The notes below the pieces were generated by a model. That model saw only the letters and a program-made list of their open reading frames with translations. It made no database searches and was not told the DNA's origin. From positions 44,844-108,843 of the forward strand of contig JABSSL010000080.1 in assembly GCA_013214355.1 (NCBI GenBank): a DNA stretch of 64,000 nucleotides. Reading direction: 5' to 3'. The first letter of the stretch is position 1. Every line of letters starts with the position of its first letter. The translations under genes were made by a program, and so were the position numbers. The stretch is from Saprospiraceae bacterium (GTDB taxonomy: Bacteria > Bacteroidota > Bacteroidia > Chitinophagales > Saprospiraceae). This document shows positions 36,809 to 45,177 of the stretch, piece by piece.

Positions 36809-38011
36809 TTAGGAAAAAAACGCTTGGATCTCTGCTAAAGTTTGCACCAATCGATCCACATCATCTGTGGTATTGTAAATACTGAAGGAGGCTCTAGTAG
36901 TCGCCGGTAACCCAAAAAAGTCCATGATGGGTTGAGTGCAATGGTGTCCCGCTCTCGTCGCAATCTTTTCTTCTCCTAGGAACGTAGCAATATCATGCGG
37001 GTGAATATCATCTAAGGCAAAAGAAAAAATAGCTGTTCGTTCTTTCGCTGTCCCAATCAAACTTAAGCCAGGTAAAGCCAATAAGGATGATTCTGCGTAG
37101 GCCTGTAAATGCTTTAGATCACTTAATGCTGATGCTCGATCAATAGCATTTAGAAAGTCGATGGCTGCCCCCAGGCCAATTGCCCCAGCGATATTAGGCG
37201 TACCAGCTTCGAATTTATTGGGTAAGCCTGCAAAGGTGGTATTTGAGAAACTGACGTCACGAATCATATCTCCACCATACTGATAGGGCTTCATTTGATG
37301 GAGCCACTCTTCTTTTCCGTGCAGTACCCCGATACCCGTCGGACCAAAAAGTTTATGTCCAGAAAAGACTATAAAGTCAGCATCTAGGGCCTGTACGTCA
37401 ATTGGATAATGGGCAATACTTTGTGCGACATCAATTAGTACGGGAACACCTTGCTGCTTGGCCTCCAACACCATATCCTCTACAGGATTGATTGTACCAA
37501 GGGTATTTGAAATATGACCTAAGGCTACCATTCTTGTTTTCGGGGAAAGGAGACTGCTGTAAGCTTTCAGGTCTAACTCTCCTTTTGTACTCATTGGAAT
37601 TACCCTCAATTCTGCTTCTGCTTGTTGACAAACTACCTGCCAAGGAATCAAATTTGCATGATGCTCCATAGCAGTAATGATGACATTGTCTCCCTTTTGT
37701 AATCTTGGCAATACAAAAGACTGGGCCACTAGATTGGTTCCTGCTGTTGTTCCAGGAGTAAACAAAACCTCTTCCCTTTTCTTGGCATTAATAAACCTTT
37801 GCACCTTATCTCTGCTTGCCTCAAAACGTGCAGTGGCCTTGGCCGCTAGTGGATATACTCCTCGATGTATATTGGCATTCCCTCTCTGATAAAAATCGGT
37901 GATCGCTGCAATCACGGTATCCGGCTTTTGGGTAGTGGCAGCACTATCCAAATAAACCAGATCAGGGTATTCCGTAAAAATCGGAAACCGGGATTTTATC
38001 TCGATGCTCAT
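36809..38011 (-). CDS. sufS: SufS-type cysteine desulfurase
   Basis: 400 residues. Group II desulfurases take sulfur from cysteine using PLP. The start FPIFTEYPDLVYLDSAATTQKP, then AMEHHANLIPWQ, VALGHISNTLG, the PLP lysine in FSGHKLFGPTGIGVL and the active cysteine in ATRAGHHCTQPIMDFFG (about residue 357) are all present. It is not accompanied by sufB, sufC or sufD here. Instead it heads the MoaD/MoaE/MOSC cluster, so it may donate sulfur for molybdopterin rather than, or besides, iron-sulfur clusters (inference). A true SufS assignment would need the rest of the genome. Confidence 0.93.
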   Translation of the reverse strand: MSIEIKSRFPIFTEYPDLVYLDSAATTQKPDTVIAAITDFYQRGNANIHRGVYPLAAKATARFEASRDKVQRFINAKKREEVLFTPGTTAGTNLVAQSFVLPRLQKGDNVIITAMEHHANLIPWQVVCQQAEAELRVIPMSTKGELDLKAYSSLLSPKTRMVALGHISNTLGTINPVEDMVLEAKQQGVPVLIDVAQSIAHYPIDVQALDADFIVFSGHKLFGPTGIGVLHGKEEWLHQMKPYQYGGDMIRDVSFSNTTFAGLPNKFEAGTPNIAGAIGLGAAIDFLNAIDRASALSDLKHLQAYAESSLLALPGLSLIGTAKERTAIFSFALDDIHPHDIATFLGEEKIATRAGHHCTQPIMDFFGLPATTRASFSIYNTTDDVDRLVQTLAEIQAFFS

Positions 38012-38075
38012 ATTCTTTTTTTTGCAACTATATCGGCCTGAAAAACATTCAACCCTTCATCCTAACTAAAAGCAT

Positions 38076-38765
38076 TTAGGGCTGAAATTGTTCAAGGTAA
38101 GGGCCCCACCAAGTGTCTTTAGGTAAAGCAGCGGTTAAGGTCAATCTTCGCCCTTTTTGAGGATCAACAAACGTCAATTTTCTAGCGTGCAAAGCGATGG
38201 TTTTACTATATTCGTTAGCATCCGATTGATATTTAAAGTCCCCCAAAATGGGGTGGCCATATGCAGCTAATTGTGCTCGAATTTGATGATAACGTCCAGT
38301 TAGTAACTCCACCTCCAATAGGGCCTGTTCGCCCCTGCTTGCTAACACTCGGAACTTCAATTGAGCTTGCTTAGCTCCGTCAATCTTCGTATTTGAAACA
38401 ATCGCTCTTTTTTGTTTTTGATCCTTGCTTAACCAATTTGACAAAAAACCTTCCTGGACCTTCGGTACTCCTGTGACCACGGTCCAGTATACCTTTTCAA
38501 TGCTCCGATCCTGAAACTGTTGATTCAAATGCTTTAAGGCACTTTTCTTTTTTGCCATCAATATTACCCCACTAGTTACCTTATCTAGGCGATGTACAAT
38601 CCCCAGAAAAGATGATTTCCTTTTTACAGCTAAATGCTGCTCTATCACTTCTTCCAGGGAGGGAGATTCGAAAGGGTTTCTTTCTACAATCATGCCGGTT
38701 GGCTTATTGACAGCTATCCAATAAGGTGTCTCTTTGATAATGCCCCAAGTTTCATTTTCGGCCAT
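38076..38765 (-). CDS. RluA-family pseudouridine synthase (no S4 domain)
   Basis: 229 residues from MAENETWGIIKETPYWIAVN; a start at 38780 adds five residues. The catalytic motif HRLDKVTSGVILMAK has D61, which attacks the target uridine. GRYHQIRAQLA and GDFKY follow, typical of RluA/TruC-type enzymes. There is no S4 RNA-binding domain, as in RluA and TruC. The rRNA or tRNA target cannot be read from sequence. Confidence 0.9.
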   Translation of the reverse strand: MAENETWGIIKETPYWIAVNKPTGMIVERNPFESPSLEEVIEQHLAVKRKSSFLGIVHRLDKVTSGVILMAKKKSALKHLNQQFQDRSIEKVYWTVVTGVPKVQEGFLSNWLSKDQKQKRAIVSNTKIDGAKQAQLKFRVLASRGEQALLEVELLTGRYHQIRAQLAAYGHPILGDFKYQSDANEYSKTIALHARKLTFVDPQKGRRLTLTAALPKDTWWGPYLEQFQP

Positions 38766-39133
38766 CCCCAAAGCTAGCAAATCCTAATGATTTTGTAAGA
38801 GCTTCTAACCATGTCCCGAAAAACAGTTAAAACCCTTAACCGCGTCGTTAAACATTAGTTAAACCACCCTCTTTAGGGGCGACAAAATTTGTATCTAATC
38901 CGTTAAAATTGAGAAATTTACAGGGAGCGACTCGATTTAGGCGTTGGAAATTTAAAGTGACGCAACTGAGATCGCACAGTCCAATTGAATGAAGGAGATA
39001 GAATACTGTTTTAATTCATATTTTTGACCCCAGCTCTTTTACAGCAGCTCAAATAATTGGACGAAAGTTAATGGGGTGTACAGTGGGCATCTCAGAAACT
39101 GAGCTAATTCTATTATTAAAAACAAATGACCGT
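38766..39133. other. Intergenic region before skp pair
   Basis: 368 bp between the divergent pseudouridine synthase and skp genes. TATTTTTG at 39019-39026 is a candidate -7 element for the skp genes; no matching -33 was seen. Nothing else recognised. Confidence 0.35.
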
Positions 39134-39643
39134 ATGACTAAATTGAAATTAATCGCCGTATTCGCTTTCGCACTAATGACCTTCGCTACTCAGGCTCAAA
39201 GAATCGCCTACGTCGACGTCAACCAAATCCTAGAAAGTATTCAGGAGTACCAAGGTGCGCAGGAAGAATTAGATCGACTAGCAGCTAAATGGCGTCAAGA
39301 TATCCAAAAGGAGTATGATGTCATCAAAGGCATGTACAACCGATACCAATCAGAACAAGTCTTATTAAGTGAGGAGGCACGCCGCCAAAGGGAGGAGGAA
39401 ATCGTTAATAAAGAAAAAGCTGTACGTGACCTACAGAAATCTCGCTTTGGCCCAGAAGGAGGTTTGTTCCAACGTCGCAAGGAATTGGTACAACCGATTC
39501 AGGATAGAGTATATGGTGCCATTGAAGCCTATGCAAAAGAAAGAGGTTATGACTTCATTTTTGACAAATCGGGCTCAGCTGGCATGATTTTTTCTAATCC
39601 AGAATATGATAAGACCGGGGATATTCTTAATCGCTTGAAATAA
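39134..39643 (+). CDS. Skp/OmpH periplasmic chaperone, copy 1
   Basis: 169 residues from MTKLKLIAVFAFALMTFATQ, a signal peptide (cleavage after QAQ); an in-frame ATG at 39071 lies upstream of the signal. The mature start RIAYVDVNQILESIQEYQGAQ is the Skp hallmark, followed by a long coiled coil (about 40-125) and a return strand RGYDFIFDKSGSAGMIFS. Skp holds unfolded outer-membrane proteins in the periplasm for the BAM complex. The copy downstream shares the layout but not close sequence. The genes skp1-skp2-murI are a usual Bacteroidota order; the expected upstream bamA is not present in the window. Confidence 0.92.
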   Translation: MTKLKLIAVFAFALMTFATQAQRIAYVDVNQILESIQEYQGAQEELDRLAAKWRQDIQKEYDVIKGMYNRYQSEQVLLSEEARRQREEEIVNKEKAVRDLQKSRFGPEGGLFQRRKELVQPIQDRVYGAIEAYAKERGYDFIFDKSGSAGMIFSNPEYDKTGDILNRLK

Positions 39644-39683
39644 TCGCGATTATTGATCCCGCTAAAAATTAAGTATAAAGCTG

Positions 39684-39691
39684 TATTTTTG
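39684..39691 (+). promoter_or_regulatory. Candidate promoter -7 element for skp copy 2
   Basis: TATTTTTG followed by CA fits the Bacteroidota TAnnTTTG consensus well, 41 bp before the second skp start. This would give skp2-murI their own transcript in addition to read-through from copy 1. Confidence 0.45.
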
Positions 39692-39731
39692 CAGCCCAAA
39701 AAATATTAACAACATTCAAATCGATCGGAAG

Positions 39732-40238
39732 ATGAAAAGGATCTTGAAATTAAGTACACTAATCATAGCCATGGTAGCCATGGTCAGCGCAGTTCAGGCT
39801 CAAAAATTTGGCTATGTAAATTCACAAGAAATCTTGGCTGGTATGTCTGAGGTAAAGCAAGCTGATGCCAATCTAGAAGCTTTACAGAAGCAGCTGCAAA
39901 AGAAAGGCCAAGGAATGGTTGAACAGCTACAGAAAGACTATCTGGCAATTCAGCAAAAAATCGAAAGAGGAGAATTGTCTCCAAAACAACAGGAAGAAGA
40001 AGCTAAGAAGCTAGAAACTCGTCGTGGCGAAATCGCTAAGTTCGAACAGGATATGGTAAATCAAATTCAGGAGAAGAGAGCTACGGAGCTACAACCAATT
40101 TCTGAAAAGATCAATAAAGCCATAGCAGACGTAGCTAAAGAAAACGGTTTCCAGTTTATTTTTGACCAAGGAATTCTCTTGTATGCAGAATCTGCTCAAG
40201 ATGTAAGTAGCTTGGTGAAAGCAAAACTAGGCATGTAA
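39732..40238 (+). CDS. Skp/OmpH periplasmic chaperone, copy 2
   Basis: 168 residues with signal peptide (ILKLSTLIIAMVAMVSAVQAQ). The mature start KFGYVNSQEILAGMSEVKQA, a central coiled coil with QQKIERGELSPKQQEEEAKK, and the end KENGFQFIFDQGILLY match Skp. It differs from copy 1 through most of the coil. It is 88 bp after copy 1 and 6 bp before murI. Confidence 0.93.
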   Translation: MKRILKLSTLIIAMVAMVSAVQAQKFGYVNSQEILAGMSEVKQADANLEALQKQLQKKGQGMVEQLQKDYLAIQQKIERGELSPKQQEEEAKKLETRRGEIAKFEQDMVNQIQEKRATELQPISEKINKAIADVAKENGFQFIFDQGILLYAESAQDVSSLVKAKLGM

Positions 40239-40244
40239 TCATTG

Positions 40245-41057
40245 ATGGATATTCAATCTATCCAACTACAAGGAATAGGAGTCTTTGACTCTGGCATTGG
40301 CGGCCTGACGGTCGCCAATGCTATTCATAGCCATCTGCCCAACGAATCGATCTATTATTTTGGAGATACAGATCGAATCCCATACGGAACCAAGCCCGCC
40401 TCTATTATCCTCCAATACTGCCTAGAAGTCTCTCAATTCCTACTTGAACAATCTGCTAAAGTTATTGTGGTGGCTTGTAATACAGCGACGGCTGCTGCTC
40501 TACCTCAGCTACGTGCCACTTGGCCAGAAATACCTTTCATTGGTATGGAACCTGCAGTAAAACCTGCAGTAAAGGCTACGCGCAGCGGAAAAATCGGAGT
40601 GCTGGCCACTCAAACCACTTTTAGCAGTCCGCGGTATCAAAGCCTTCTGGAAAGATTCGCAAAACCTTATCAGTGCTTTGAAGATCCATGTATTGGGTTG
40701 GTGGAGTTGATTGAAGCTGGAAGATGGTCTAATACAGAAACGGAGCGTTTGTTGAGGTCGATCATCGAACCTATGCTAGCAGAGGGAGTAGATACGCTCG
40801 TCTTGGGCTGCACCCATTACCCATTTGTCGAACCATTGATCAAAAAAATCGCTGGACCCACTACAGAAATCATCAATCCTGCCCCAGCAATTGCACGTCG
40901 CTTGGCCCAGATACTAACTGAGCATAATTGGCTCAATCAGACAGCTCAACCGGGGAAGAAGAAATATTGGGTTTCAGGTAACAAAGATGCTTTACAAAAA
41001 GCCTTAAAAGGTCTGGATTTGCCCCTGAACAATATCTACAGATTTCAAGCCCAATAA
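40245..41057 (+). CDS. murI: Glutamate racemase
   Basis: 270 residues from the ATG at 40245, six bases after the skp stop. MurI makes D-glutamate for peptidoglycan using two cysteines. DSGIGGLTV at 15-23, IYYFGDTDRIPYGTK, the first catalytic cysteine C78 in VVACNTATAAAL and the second in LGCTHYPF are all present. It is the last gene of the skp group. Confidence 0.96.
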   Translation: MDIQSIQLQGIGVFDSGIGGLTVANAIHSHLPNESIYYFGDTDRIPYGTKPASIILQYCLEVSQFLLEQSAKVIVVACNTATAAALPQLRATWPEIPFIGMEPAVKPAVKATRSGKIGVLATQTTFSSPRYQSLLERFAKPYQCFEDPCIGLVELIEAGRWSNTETERLLRSIIEPMLAEGVDTLVLGCTHYPFVEPLIKKIAGPTTEIINPAPAIARRLAQILTEHNWLNQTAQPGKKKYWVSGNKDALQKALKGLDLPLNNIYRFQAQ

Positions 41058-41192
41058 CCTCGGGGAAAATTAAAAAGTCATATCTTTAGTTTTCCACCAC
41101 CTATCCAGTCTTTCATTAAACCAAATGGTAGCTATATATTGTTTTCCATGCAGGCCCCCTTGTAGGACGTCGATCACCATTAACAGCTTTGA

Positions 41193-42623
41193 ATGAAAAT
41201 CGATACAGCATTCAAAAACCTCCTAAAGACCCGAGATCACAAAGATCTTACAGGCTTCCTAGAAGCTGCCAAGGATCAATCTAATTCTGAGCACTCGATC
41301 GATGATACCTTGGAAGCACTGAGGGCGTTCCTTTCACAGACGGGAAATGTTGATATCGCTATAAACTTTGCGGAGCAAGAAATCGTCTACCGAGACGAAT
41401 TGTTCGCAAACACTACTTTCTATATCCAACCCACAACTTACGAATGCCGGGAAAAAGTCCTTATCCTAGGACATCGTTTAGTTCCATTTGTCAACCCTAC
41501 TTTTCCTTGTAACCAACTGAGTTTCCAAACTGCAAACGAACTACCTCTAGAACAAAGGGTAGAAGAATTCACTTTCGAAGATTTCGAAATTTATTTCAGA
41601 CTTCTCCCACCCTACGAATCTAAGTACTTTGATATCGACATTGAATCCAGTCAAGTTAGTCTAAGTGTTGTCAATTTAGCGCCATGGCTCGGGCAGACCG
41701 CCCTCAAAGAGGAGGATTGGATCGAATTAGAACCCATTGAGGGTCGCAAAGGAGCTTATTCTCTCAGTATCATTAGCAGTCGAAAAAAGGCAGAATTAGG
41801 ACTTTTACTAAGGAGGAAAGACAAACTCTTAGCTGATGCTATTGAATATATTCTGGAACAAAAATACCCTGTCCTGCCAGTTGATTTAACGCTTTTTTGG
41901 GCCTTTGCTCAGTTTCCAAACAATGCACGCCCATTGTCAATGGCTGGTTCACCGATTGGGCCCTTACTCAGTCAGCTGGAAGATATCAACTTCTATAATG
42001 ATGGTGAATTCACCTATCTACAGACTGTGGACTACTATGAGAGTTTTTGGGAAGATGCTTTGGCTGGGGAATTTCTACCTGATCTTGATCAAATGGGTGA
42101 AGCCGAGGATATCGACGGGATTTTTGCTGAACTGGGTAGTACTTTCTCCCAAGTTATCATTGAAGGTTTCATGGTTAACCACCTTCATAAGTACGCTGAG
42201 ATCAGGCAGGACACCATCATGGAAACCATTTTTCGGCAGGATTATGAGCCATTCTACGTTGAACAGCAAGAAAAGAATTTCAAAAAAGCCTTCACCGAAC
42301 TACAGGAGGTTGTAGAGGAAAAGTGGGATACCGAACGACTCGCTTTACCGGTTCAACAGCTACTTTCAAAAGCCTTAGATTTCAAAGTGGAATTTGTTAA
42401 TTTCTTACGCGAAATTGATGATAATCTTGTCTCTCCCGAGGAACTTGATTTTGCCGAGCTTTTGCAACTCCAACCCGTTGATCATCTTATTGATGAGATC
42501 ATCTTATTGATTATCCAGAAGGAGCCTATTTCCGCAAAGGAAGGTCAAACCATAGGCAACCAATTACACATGGCAAGAGATCTCTTTCGCAATTTCAAGA
42601 ATAACTTCTTAGGCAAGCTCTAA
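41193..42623 (+). CDS. Protein of unknown function, cytoplasmic, acidic
   Basis: 476 residues, no signal or membrane span, strongly acidic. The first 80 residues are helical (AFKNLLKTRDHKDLTGFLEA). A beta-rich middle follows (FEIYFRLLPPYESKYFDIDI, VVNLAPWLGQTALKEEDWIE). The rest is helical, including FAELGSTFSQVIIEGFMVNH and KKAFTELQEVVEEKWDTERL. I do not recognise the family. It stands alone, 135 bp after murI, and ends at a hairpin shared with convergent trmB. A product certainly seems coded given length, codon use and lack of overlap. Confidence 0.6.
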   Translation: MKIDTAFKNLLKTRDHKDLTGFLEAAKDQSNSEHSIDDTLEALRAFLSQTGNVDIAINFAEQEIVYRDELFANTTFYIQPTTYECREKVLILGHRLVPFVNPTFPCNQLSFQTANELPLEQRVEEFTFEDFEIYFRLLPPYESKYFDIDIESSQVSLSVVNLAPWLGQTALKEEDWIELEPIEGRKGAYSLSIISSRKKAELGLLLRRKDKLLADAIEYILEQKYPVLPVDLTLFWAFAQFPNNARPLSMAGSPIGPLLSQLEDINFYNDGEFTYLQTVDYYESFWEDALAGEFLPDLDQMGEAEDIDGIFAELGSTFSQVIIEGFMVNHLHKYAEIRQDTIMETIFRQDYEPFYVEQQEKNFKKAFTELQEVVEEKWDTERLALPVQQLLSKALDFKVEFVNFLREIDDNLVSPEELDFAELLQLQPVDHLIDEIILLIIQKEPISAKEGQTIGNQLHMARDLFRNFKNNFLGKL

Positions 42624-42642
42624 TCGATTTAAAGGATTAGAG
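42618..42642. terminator. Hairpin between convergent genes
   Basis: CTCTAATC (42618-42625) and GATTAGAG (42635-42642) are perfect 8-bp arms with a 9-base loop, spanning the end of the unknown gene and abutting the trmB stop. It may terminate both. Confidence 0.5.
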
Positions 42643-43335
42643 TTAATATAGTCGAAACTTCACATACTTGATCGTCTTCCCATCCCTCAAATGCATATGC
42701 TCGTAATACGTTTTGAACTGCAGCGCGGGATTGGGCAGCGGACGGCTGTAAATATCATCGTCCATGTATAATATTTCTGCGTGTGGGTAAGACCAAAGCG
42801 TTTCTAGAGTAAATTCATACAAGGTAGGATCATCCGTTTTCAGGTGTACAATTCCCTCCGTTTTCAGGATCTTCCGATATTGATCTAGAAATCGAGCAGA
42901 TGTCAATCTTCGGTTGGCTTTATTTTTTTTCAGAAACGGGTCCGGGAAAGTAATCCAAATCTCATCTACTTCATCCGGTGCAAAGAAAAGTGTAATTTGC
43001 TCTATCCGTGTTCTTAGGAAAGCCGCATTAGACAAATTCTTTTCCAGGGCTATTTTCGCCCCCTTCCAAATTCTAGCCCCTTTAATATCAACACCTATAA
43101 AATTTTGATCTGTAAAGTGTTCTGCTAAAGCCAAAGTATATTCTCCACGTCCACAAGCTAACTCTAGCAGGAGCGGGTTATCATTACCAAAGTGCTGTGC
43201 GCCCCACTTACCCTGTAACTCCACAGATTCGCCATCTTTACCCACTAGGCCAGGATTCTTGGCATCAAAGTTTTCGTATACATTCGGAAAACTCAAGACC
43301 TCCGCAAACTTCATCAACTTATTTCTTCTACTCAT
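42643..43335 (-). CDS. trmB: tRNA (guanine-N7-)-methyltransferase
   Basis: 230 residues starting MSRRNKLMKFAEVLSFPNV, the Bacteroidota TrmB opening. It methylates G46 of tRNA with S-adenosylmethionine. The SAM site is LLLELACGRGEYTLALAEHF, then FIGVDIKGARIWKGAK, and the signature ITFPDPFLKKNKANRRL. The end has VKFRLY. It is monocistronic. Confidence 0.95.
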   Translation of the reverse strand: MSRRNKLMKFAEVLSFPNVYENFDAKNPGLVGKDGESVELQGKWGAQHFGNDNPLLLELACGRGEYTLALAEHFTDQNFIGVDIKGARIWKGAKIALEKNLSNAAFLRTRIEQITLFFAPDEVDEIWITFPDPFLKKNKANRRLTSARFLDQYRKILKTEGIVHLKTDDPTLYEFTLETLWSYPHAEILYMDDDIYSRPLPNPALQFKTYYEHMHLRDGKTIKYVKFRLY

Positions 43336-43659
43336 AGAAAGGCAAAATTAGGAAAGTACTCCCTTTTTTTCAAACGGACTCATCTTGAGTAACTTCTGCA
43401 ACTTGCACAGCATAAGGGTAAGAAACCACCAAGTGAAGAACAATCCGTTAAAAACTTTATTATTATATTAGAAGCAGCGCGGCTAGCAATAGCCTTCCCT
43501 ATTCTCCGACAATTTTCATGCTTGGTGTTGTGGGGAGAAGGGCTATCACCACAAAAAGCAAAGCTTGTAGTGAAGTCTATCACAAAAACTGCCAGCGAAC
43601 TACTTTTCATCGCTGATCACAGAAATAAATCACCTATTAAGGGACGAAAAAATATAACA
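43336..43659. other. Intergenic region trmB / secreted protein
   Basis: 324 bp. Reading frames here are short and lack family character; the in-frame extension of the following gene is upstream of its signal peptide. No repeat or clear promoter found. Confidence 0.4.
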
Positions 43660-45093
43660 ATGAAAAGAATTCTAACCTTAATCTGTTTTGTATTACCCCT
43701 AATTGCTATCGGCCAAAAAATTATTGTTTCGGAGGATATGCCACTCCGGAATGATCTCAACTATGAGATTATAGGTGAGTTGAAGGACCAAATGCTTCTG
43801 TTCAAAAATAAAACATTGGACTTTGAAGTTCAGGCCTTCAATAAGTACCTTAAAGAAACTTGGAATAAGAAATTAGAGTTTGAAAAGAAAAATGTAAAGG
43901 TCCTGGGTATTACCTCCAGTAAAGAAGATTTTACGGTCTTCTACACTTACCGTAAACGAGGAAAAACAATCCTGAAAGCTAACAAGTATGATCCTGGTGC
44001 AAATTTAAAGGATAGCACCACCATCAAGAATTTTGGTTTCCTCTTCTTCACGCCAAACTTCGAAGTGGTAAGATCAGAAGACAGATCAAAAGTTCTGGCT
44101 TTCTTTATCGAGAAGCAAGATATTGTCCGAACGCTTTCTTTTGATGTGGATTCCCTGAATATCATGTGGGAAAAGGATTTTGAGCTAGACGATTTCTATT
44201 ATCATGAGGACTTCCACCAAATGACGGTCAATAATGATGGCGATATGTATATGATCTTGGATCGAGATAATTTCCGTTCCAAACGAAAAGACCATCATTA
44301 CGAAGTATTCAATTACAGTGGGGATTCCGAACAACTAAATAACTTTAAGATCCCCTTTCAGGAAATGCTGAGTTACGATGCATACTTCAATTACGACAAC
44401 TTGAATAAGCGATTGATAGCCGGAGGTTTATACAGTGATAAAGATCTTTCCAAGGCCGTCGGCTATTTCTACCTAAATGTCGACCCCTACGCCCCATCGA
44501 ATCATATTCTCGCTTTCGAAAAGTTTGATACAGAATTCCTGGCGAATCTTATGGGGAAAAAGAAAGTCGTGAAGGAGAATAAATTAAAGGGCGTCCCCGA
44601 AATGACCGCCCAGGAAATTGTCTTACGGCGAGACGGGGGTATTTTGCTCATTGCGGAACGAACCCGGTACTTGGAACGGCGATCTGGTAACTCGGGAAGG
44701 ATATATTATGAAAATCAGGGCCGGTTTTTGGTTGACTATTATTACGATGAGCTGATGGTAGTCTCTATTCATCCAAGTGGGAAAACCCACTGGAAAACCA
44801 TTCTTCATAAAAAACAATATTCACAGGATGATAATGGCGCCTATTCATCCTATTTTTTATTCAAGACGCCCTCCAATCTGCGATTTTTATTCAATGATGA
44901 TATCCGCCAAGAGAATACCGTCAGTGAATACGTTCTCAATGGACTAGGTGAATATGATCGCAATAGTATTTTGAGCACACAGGACCTAGAGTTACGGCTG
45001 CGATTTAGGGATGCACTTCAATTAGATGCGAATGAATTGATCATACCCAGTGAGCGTCGCAACAAGCTGAAATTGGTCAAACTCGAGTACTAG
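43660..45093 (+). CDS. Secreted protein of unknown function
   Basis: 477 residues from MKRILTLICFVLPLIAIGQ, a signal peptide; an upstream in-frame ATG at 43522 would put 46 residues before it. The mature chain is beta-rich with repeated blades (VLGITSSKEDFTVFYTYRKR, FHQMTVNNDGDMYMILDRDN, AQEIVLRRDGGILLIAERTR, VVSIHPSGKTHWKTILHKKQ), suggesting a beta propeller. Tyr, Asp and Arg are enriched. No catalytic motif recognised. A strong bidirectional terminator follows. Confidence 0.7.
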   Translation: MKRILTLICFVLPLIAIGQKIIVSEDMPLRNDLNYEIIGELKDQMLLFKNKTLDFEVQAFNKYLKETWNKKLEFEKKNVKVLGITSSKEDFTVFYTYRKRGKTILKANKYDPGANLKDSTTIKNFGFLFFTPNFEVVRSEDRSKVLAFFIEKQDIVRTLSFDVDSLNIMWEKDFELDDFYYHEDFHQMTVNNDGDMYMILDRDNFRSKRKDHHYEVFNYSGDSEQLNNFKIPFQEMLSYDAYFNYDNLNKRLIAGGLYSDKDLSKAVGYFYLNVDPYAPSNHILAFEKFDTEFLANLMGKKKVVKENKLKGVPEMTAQEIVLRRDGGILLIAERTRYLERRSGNSGRIYYENQGRFLVDYYYDELMVVSIHPSGKTHWKTILHKKQYSQDDNGAYSSYFLFKTPSNLRFLFNDDIRQENTVSEYVLNGLGEYDRNSILSTQDLELRLRFRDALQLDANELIIPSERRNKLKLVKLEY

Positions 45094-45111
45094 TACTTTA
45101 TCCGTAAAGTC

Positions 45112-45159
45112 AAAAAAGAAAGGCTTGAAGAACAAAATCTCTTCAAGCCTTTCTTTTTT
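45112..45159. terminator. Strong bidirectional terminator
   Basis: A perfect 20-bp stem: left arm 45112-45131 (six A, then GAAAGGCTTGAAGA), right arm 45140-45159 ending in six T, 8-base loop. A and T runs on both sides serve the two convergent genes. Confidence 0.9.
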
Positions 45160-45177
45160 GATCATCTATCCTGTCCT

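Noticed and set aside
39134..40238. Recent duplication of skp
   Set aside because: The two copies differ through most of the coiled coil, and a tandem pair is a normal Bacteroidota arrangement.
43522..43659. N-terminal extension of the secreted protein
   Set aside because: It would place 46 residues before an obvious signal peptide starting at 43660.
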